Positions 7,005 through 10,574 of a stretch of 10,574 nucleotides of DNA are shown here, piece after piece. Origin of the DNA: Candidatus Wolframiiraptor sp. EX4484-121 (GTDB lineage Archaea; Thermoproteota; Nitrososphaeria_A; Caldarchaeales; Wolframiiraptoraceae); NCBI GenBank assembly GCA_002255105.1, contig NJEK01000015.1, positions 1-10,574 of the forward strand, given 5' to 3'. Position numbers and translations under genes: made by a program. Below the pieces are notes generated by a model that was not told where the DNA came from, did not search any database, and saw only the letters and a list, made by a program, of their open reading frames with translations. Each line of letters starts with the position of its first letter. Positions within the stretch are counted from its first letter, which is position 1.

Positions 7005-8224
7005 TGCTCAACAGCAGGATCGCGTATATTTATCAAGTTTCAGTGATATTTTTCGCCCTCTCCCTGATTCTCAATCTCAAGCCGATAATCATCACAACGC
7101 TTTACATAATGATCTTCACAACATTATACGTCTTGCTGGCCTCGAAGGAGTTGAGGGGTATCTCGAGGGACGACCTAGCCTCGGTGATAGTCGCAAACCC
7201 CAATCCCGCGATCGCCGGCCACGATGTAAGGGTTAGGGGGATCATAACCTTAAGGAGGGGAGAGAGAATCCCCATGGAGATCAAGATCGATTCAGGCGAC
7301 CTGAACATCGTCGATGGATCGAATAAGTGGATTGGAGTTCTCTCGGGTGGGGATGAGGCATCCATAGAGTTTACGGTTAGATCGGATGATGTTGGAATGA
7401 GATTTGTAGGGCCTCTAAAGGTAGCGATCTTCGATAGGCTGGGAATACTTGTGAGGGAGTTTGAGATCCATCCGAAGATCCCAATACTCTTCCTAAGATC
7501 GAGTAAGCTCATCATTCAACCAACAACTCCCTCCAGATCCAAGCATCCATCTCCTGGATTATCGAGAAACCCATTTACGGGTTTGGAGTATGAGTACAGG
7601 ATAAGCGTCCCAGCAACCCGAGAACTCCATGCGAGGAAGATCGATTGGAGGAGGGTTGCGAGATCCGAGGACGACGAATTATATGTCAAGGAATTCGATA
7701 AGCTTAGGAGGGCCGATATAGCGATATGTATAGGAAGCGGGCTCGACCTAGAGCTGCCGGATGGGAGATCGGTTGAGGCCGAAGTACTCCAACAAGCGCT
7801 CCGAATAACGCTATCGCATATTAGGGAGGGATCGAGGATATGGCTGATAAAGTATCTTGGCTTAAGAAATTTCGTCAGCGCCCTATTGGGTCATGGACTA
7901 TTCGGCTTAAGATTGATCGAGGTTGAAGAGGTTCCGGCATCCTTGTTCATGATATATCTAACGAGGCTCATAGACTCCGACGAGATCGAGTCGATTAGAT
8001 GGCTGATGGAATCTAAGCGAGCCGATCTAAGAGCCATAGCCTTGAATCTTGGAAGAGAATTGATGAAATACTATGATCGAGAACATGCATTAAAGATAAT
8101 TGAGATCGAGGATAGGAGACTTAGATCGGAGGCGGATAAGATTAGGATCAAATACTCCATCACAGATCTCGACGGACTTCAAGAAACCTTCAGGAGACTA
8201 TTATCTTATAGGAGGATGATCTGA
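7001..8224 (+). CDS. DUF58 domain protein with two N-terminal membrane helices
   Basis: A 407-aa membrane-anchored protein. Two hydrophobic helices (about 8-25 and 29-47) form a hairpin. A beta-rich region follows (about 60-165, with NPNPAIAGHDVRVRG), and then the DUF58 core, recognised by ELHARKIDWRRVAR (208-221) and DELYVKEFDKLRRAD (225-239). These match the family pattern of IDWK.SAR followed by LYVREFE. Next comes the vWA-like strand, where the usual LLLDxSxSM metal site is replaced by ICIGSGLDL (242-250), so metal binding is probably lost. The C-terminal third is helical. DUF58 proteins are the standard partners of MoxR ATPases. Two starts fit: GTG 7001 (GTGA overlap with moxR) or ATG 7004; GGAGGTG at 6983-6989 lies upstream. 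Its stop overlaps the next ATG as TGATG. Confidence 0.9.
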   Translation: MMLNSRIAYIYQVSVIFFALSLILNLKPIIITTLYIMIFTTLYVLLASKELRGISRDDLASVIVANPNPAIAGHDVRVRGIITLRRGERIPMEIKIDSGDLNIVDGSNKWIGVLSGGDEASIEFTVRSDDVGMRFVGPLKVAIFDRLGILVREFEIHPKIPILFLRSSKLIIQPTTPSRSKHPSPGLSRNPFTGLEYEYRISVPATRELHARKIDWRRVARSEDDELYVKEFDKLRRADIAICIGSGLDLELPDGRSVEAEVLQQALRITLSHIREGSRIWLIKYLGLRNFVSALLGHGLFGLRLIEVEEVPASLFMIYLTRLIDSDEIESIRWLMESKRADLRAIALNLGRELMKYYDREHALKIIEIEDRRLRSEADKIRIKYSITDLDGLQETFRRLLSYRRMI

Positions 8225-8931
8225 TGGCGGATGCTTGGGAGAAGGTCTTGTTAGCCTTGATATGCCTTCCATCGATCTACTCGTCCATAAAGGTGATCAC
8301 CGTCATCAAGCCGCTAAATCCATTCCTACTCATAGGATTCCTCGGCCTGATCCTGATGACCTTGACGAAATACATGACCGAGATAACGATCGTCTTCCTC
8401 TATATACCCACCGCATTTTCATTCGCCCTATTCCTCCTAAATGATCCACAGCCCATGGTGGGGTTGGCTACCGGATACATAATCTCCTTGACGATCGTCA
8501 TGATGTTAACGGCATTCAAGGAAACCCCTCCACACACCTATCTAATCCTATATCTCATATCCATGATGCTTAACATGAGGTTTTTAGCGTCCGCCGAGAA
8601 GCCGATCACCTCCGATATGTTCATTCGAGGCATTCTCCATGGGCTTAGAGATCTTCATGGGGCGGTGTCGGCGGATCCCATATTCTCGATCTTGACGACC
8701 CCCTCTATTGCGGCACTCCTTTATCACATCTTTAAACCTCCAAAGCCGTATATGAGCACGATATTATCCGATCATAAATCCCTCCTAGCCCTGCCACTAT
8801 CGGCGATCCCGATTCTCGGCCTAACGATCATCTCGAAAATCTCCCCGACGCTCGCCTGGATCTCAAGCCTCATCTTAGCCCTCATAACCACGATCTCTTT
8901 AACGATCTATCTCAGGGTGATTGAGCATTGA
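8224..8931 (+). CDS. Polytopic membrane protein of the MoxR/DUF58 operon
   Basis: No family recognised. The 235-aa protein is almost wholly hydrophobic, with about seven or eight predicted helices (roughly 7-27, 33-49, 53-72, 79-97, 104-120, 153-170, 188-204 and 208-230). Only one sizeable polar loop is present (about 121-152, with EKPITSDMF and RGILHGLRDLHG). There are no obvious transporter or enzyme motifs. The ATG overlaps the DUF58 stop by one base and has GGAGG at 8211-8215, 8 nt upstream. The stop overlaps the next gene's TTG start. The position between DUF58 and a secreted protein suggests an integral membrane scaffold or channel for the complex. Function is otherwise unknown. Confidence 0.8.
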   Translation: MADAWEKVLLALICLPSIYSSIKVITVIKPLNPFLLIGFLGLILMTLTKYMTEITIVFLYIPTAFSFALFLLNDPQPMVGLATGYIISLTIVMMLTAFKETPPHTYLILYLISMMLNMRFLASAEKPITSDMFIRGILHGLRDLHGAVSADPIFSILTTPSIAALLYHIFKPPKPYMSTILSDHKSLLALPLSAIPILGLTIISKISPTLAWISSLILALITTISLTIYLRVIEH

Positions 8932-10385
8932 TTTTGAGGGCGATCGCGATCTATACGGCGCTCCTCCTAACAACCTATCCACCGGCGGTTGGAGACCGCT
9001 TAATGGTAGGGTATTCGAGCTTCAGCTTCCTACCATTCCTAGACGGGGGATTGCTGGAGTTCCAAGTGGGTGAAAGTCTTTGGGCGGTATCTCTTGGAGG
9101 GAGCTCTCAAGCAACCCTGATCTCGCCTAGGGGTGATGAGCTCGTAGAGGTCATTGGAGCGAGTCCCAAGCTTCTGAAGACGTTTGATGACCGAACCCAA
9201 ACCGGTAGATGGATACTTAAGACAAAGCTTGGAGAACTCCACATACTCTTAAGAGATCCGGATCACGAGATGCCTCTAATAAGATACGAGTTCTCCGGGG
9301 AGAAGCTGCTTGCCAGACTATTCAATAGTTCTAGAGCTGTCTTTCTCAGACCATCAAGCTCTAAGAGGATCCTGGTGATAGCTGGAGTAAACAACAGTAT
9401 TCGGGTGAATAGATCGATCCCAAATGGGGAATATGCGGGCGACATACTCGCCCCTAAAAGATTCGTTTACCGGGGAGCGGCAGAGGGGGTGCCGTATAAG
9501 TTTGAGTCCGAATCCCTCGTTGGGAGACTCTTGGTGAAGGTTAGAGAGGGAATGGCCTCTCTAACTCTACCAAAACTCCACTCAGTAGGCGCTGGAGGGC
9601 TACTTCCCCTCAGGATTGGCGAGGCACTTCTAAGGTTAAGGCTTGGTCGAGGAAATAGCCTTACTGAACCGATATATGTGCTCGACGGGAAATTCAAGGA
9701 CTTCATGGGCGAAGCCGTGAGCAGGTCTGAGGAGATCCCATTAACGAAGATATCGAACACGTCTTTAAACGTCCTATTGCTCAGCAATGGTGATGTCAAG
9801 GTGGTTGAGTTGAGGCCCCCGATCTCGATCTTAAGGTTCTATGACCCGGATCATGGAAGCCTCAACAATCTGACCGTCCGAATCGAGAACCTCCCATCCA
9901 AAACCTTAGGCGATACGTCATATATACTTCTAAGGGATGTTGAACCCATTCAAACCACATCACATCCAATTCTCGGAACGATAGATGTCTTCGTGAACGG
10001 ATTTAAGGCCAAAGTCTTCGGCCTCAGCCTCGAGGAAGGTAAGATGGTTGAGATTCCCTTGAGATTACATAAGTTGAGCGTGATGCTGGTCGATCAATCC
10101 GGAGAAGTATTGAGAAGCGGTAGGCTTAGAGTAAATGGGAGGTGGATGAAGATAGAGAATGGGAGCTGCTCATATCTTTTACCTGCAGGAGTATATAGAT
10201 TGGAGGCGGTATCTGGGAAGTTTAGCGGTTCAGCAACCATCAACCTATCTTCAGATACCTTGGTTAAGTTGAGGCTTCAGAGGATTTATGATATCGATGA
10301 CGTTAGGATGCTTAAAGCCGGAGAGATAGAGGGACGTGAGATAGTGATCCCCACCGCGGTGATCGCCCACCGCGGTGATCGATGA
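8928..10385 (+). CDS. Large secreted beta-rich protein; C-terminal end fused to a PIN-domain fragment
   Basis: No named family recognised. The 485-aa frame starts at TTG 8928 (TTGA overlap with the previous stop, AGGGTGA at 8914-8920). A hydrophobic signal-like segment (about 4-21) ends near PPAVGD, suggesting export. The body looks all-beta, with several sequons (for example NSS, NNS, NRS, NTS, NLT). A carboxypeptidase-regulatory/Ig-like domain lies near 380-450 (KLSVMLVDQSGEVL, then LLPAGVYRLEAVSG). From about residue 460 the sequence changes character: MLKAGEIEGREIVIPTAVI reads as the beginning of an archaeal PIN domain, cut off after a 16-bp duplication by AHRGDR and a stop. The last 25-30 residues therefore probably do not belong to this protein, and its own C-terminus may be missing. 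It may be a surface partner of the MoxR system, mirroring the first gene of the operon. Confidence 0.72.
   Translation: MILRAIAIYTALLLTTYPPAVGDRLMVGYSSFSFLPFLDGGLLEFQVGESLWAVSLGGSSQATLISPRGDELVEVIGASPKLLKTFDDRTQTGRWILKTKLGELHILLRDPDHEMPLIRYEFSGEKLLARLFNSSRAVFLRPSSSKRILVIAGVNNSIRVNRSIPNGEYAGDILAPKRFVYRGAAEGVPYKFESESLVGRLLVKVREGMASLTLPKLHSVGAGGLLPLRIGEALLRLRLGRGNSLTEPIYVLDGKFKDFMGEAVSRSEEIPLTKISNTSLNVLLLSNGDVKVVELRPPISILRFYDPDHGSLNNLTVRIENLPSKTLGDTSYILLRDVEPIQTTSHPILGTIDVFVNGFKAKVFGLSLEEGKMVEIPLRLHKLSVMLVDQSGEVLRSGRLRVNGRWMKIENGSCSYLLPAGVYRLEAVSGKFSGSATINLSSDTLVKLRLQRIYDIDDVRMLKAGEIEGREIVIPTAVIAHRGDR
10350..10381 (+). repeat. Perfect 16-bp tandem duplication with palindromic core
   Basis: CCCACCGCGGTGATCG occurs twice without a gap (10350-10365 and 10366-10381). 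Each copy contains the perfect 10-bp palindrome CACCGCGGTG, so the two copies can also pair as a 10-bp GC-rich stem (10352-10361 with 10368-10377) around a 6-nt loop ATCGCC. Sixteen is not a multiple of three, so the second copy shifts the reading frame by +1. Removing one copy joins IPTAVI directly to DELQAQ and restores a continuous PIN-domain reading. There is no T-run after the stem, so it does not look like a terminator. Confidence 0.9.
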
Positions 10386-10574
10386 GCTCCAGGCCCAAGC
10401 ATCTAAGGGGAGGGATGTAGGGTTTAAGGGGCTTGAAGAGGTTAAGAGGATAAGGGAGCTCGCCTCATCGAGGGGATTAACCGTTAAATTCGCTGGGGAG
10501 AGGCCTAGCCTGGAGGATATTAAGCTCGCGAGGAGTGGGAGGATAGATGCCTTAATCAGGGACGTGGCAAAGTC
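10375..10574 (+). CDS. PIN-domain protein fragment (archaeal PINA-like ATPase), frame-broken and 3' partial
   Basis: Frame open to the window end, beginning at a GTG inside the second 16-bp repeat copy. The product VIDELQAQASKGRDVGFKGL, then GERPSLEDIKLARSGRIDAL and IRDVAKS, matches the N-terminal PIN domain of archaeal PIN-KH ATPases. That family includes PINA, which works with Holliday-junction proteins in Sulfolobus. The second acidic residue (Glu of IDELQ) and the later Asp of GRIDALIRD are present. The preceding strand IVIPTAVI lies in the upstream frame, so the start of the domain is separated by the duplication, and the first catalytic Asp motif (DTS) is not seen in any frame nearby. 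The gene may be a pseudogene, be expressed as a shortened protein from the GTG, or be intact if the duplication is an assembly error. The ATPase and KH parts would lie beyond the window. Confidence 0.68.
   Translation, partial: MIDELQAQASKGRDVGFKGLEEVKRIRELASSRGLTVKFAGERPSLEDIKLARSGRIDALIRDVAK

Noticed and set aside
7102..7515. A 137-codon minus-strand frame within the DUF58 gene.
   Set aside because: It lies entirely inside the supported DUF58 gene, has no convincing ribosome binding context, and breaks up the tightly coupled operon logic.
10352..10377. The 10-bp GC-rich hairpin as a transcription terminator for the operon.
   Set aside because: There is no T-tract after it, it lies inside sequence that reads as PIN-domain coding on both sides, and the tandem 16-bp duplication explains it fully.
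1..10574. CRISPR arrays, insertion sequences, integrase genes or att sites.
   Set aside because: No regularly spaced repeats, transposase or integrase motifs, or terminal inverted repeats were seen; the only tandem repeat is the 16-bp duplication near the right end.

Overview
The window looks like genomic DNA of a thermophilic archaeon, probably of the TACK group (Thermoproteota/Korarchaeota-like). This rests on heavy AGG/AGA and ATA codon use, frequent GTG/TTG starts, GGAGG-type ribosome binding sites mixed with apparently leaderless starts behind TATA boxes, an archaeal-type thiolase, and a fragment resembling the archaeal PIN-domain ATPase. The exact lineage cannot be fixed from the sequence alone.

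Layout. (1) 1-593: the 3' part of a peptide/nickel ABC transporter ATPase (OppF/DppF-like) with a C-terminal four-cysteine motif. (2) 594-795: intergenic DNA with AT-rich promoter elements and a repeated TGCGAAAAAT word. (3) 796-2601: a divergent ATP-type phosphoenolpyruvate carboxykinase. (4) 2614-3792, minus strand: a stand-alone archaeal thiolase, convergent with PEPCK (12 bp apart). (5) 3875-4531: a HAD-family phosphatase, divergent from the thiolase across an 82-bp AT-rich promoter region. (6) 4602-10385: a seven-gene operon whose genes overlap by 1-4 nt at every junction. Its order is secreted Ig-like protein, DUF4129-like membrane protein, a 55-aa single-helix membrane protein shorter than usual gene-calling cut-offs, MoxR AAA+ ATPase, DUF58 protein, polytopic membrane protein, and large secreted protein. 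(7) 10290-10574: the start of a PIN-domain gene whose frame is broken by a 16-bp tandem duplication and which appears fused to the last operon gene.

How the genes fit together. The first half is central metabolism: gluconeogenesis (PEPCK), acetyl-CoA condensation or a related thiolase reaction, and phosphatase housekeeping. The second half is an archaeal version of the MoxR-DUF58-DUF4129 module. By analogy with bacterial modules it should be a membrane-anchored complex whose MoxR ATPase acts as a chaperone/remodeller on DUF58 and partner proteins. Secreted Ig-like proteins at both ends of the operon suggest it works on the cell surface.

The points most worth a second look are the small overlapping ORF, the degenerate metal-binding motif in DUF58, and the frame-breaking palindromic duplication at the 3' end of the operon.
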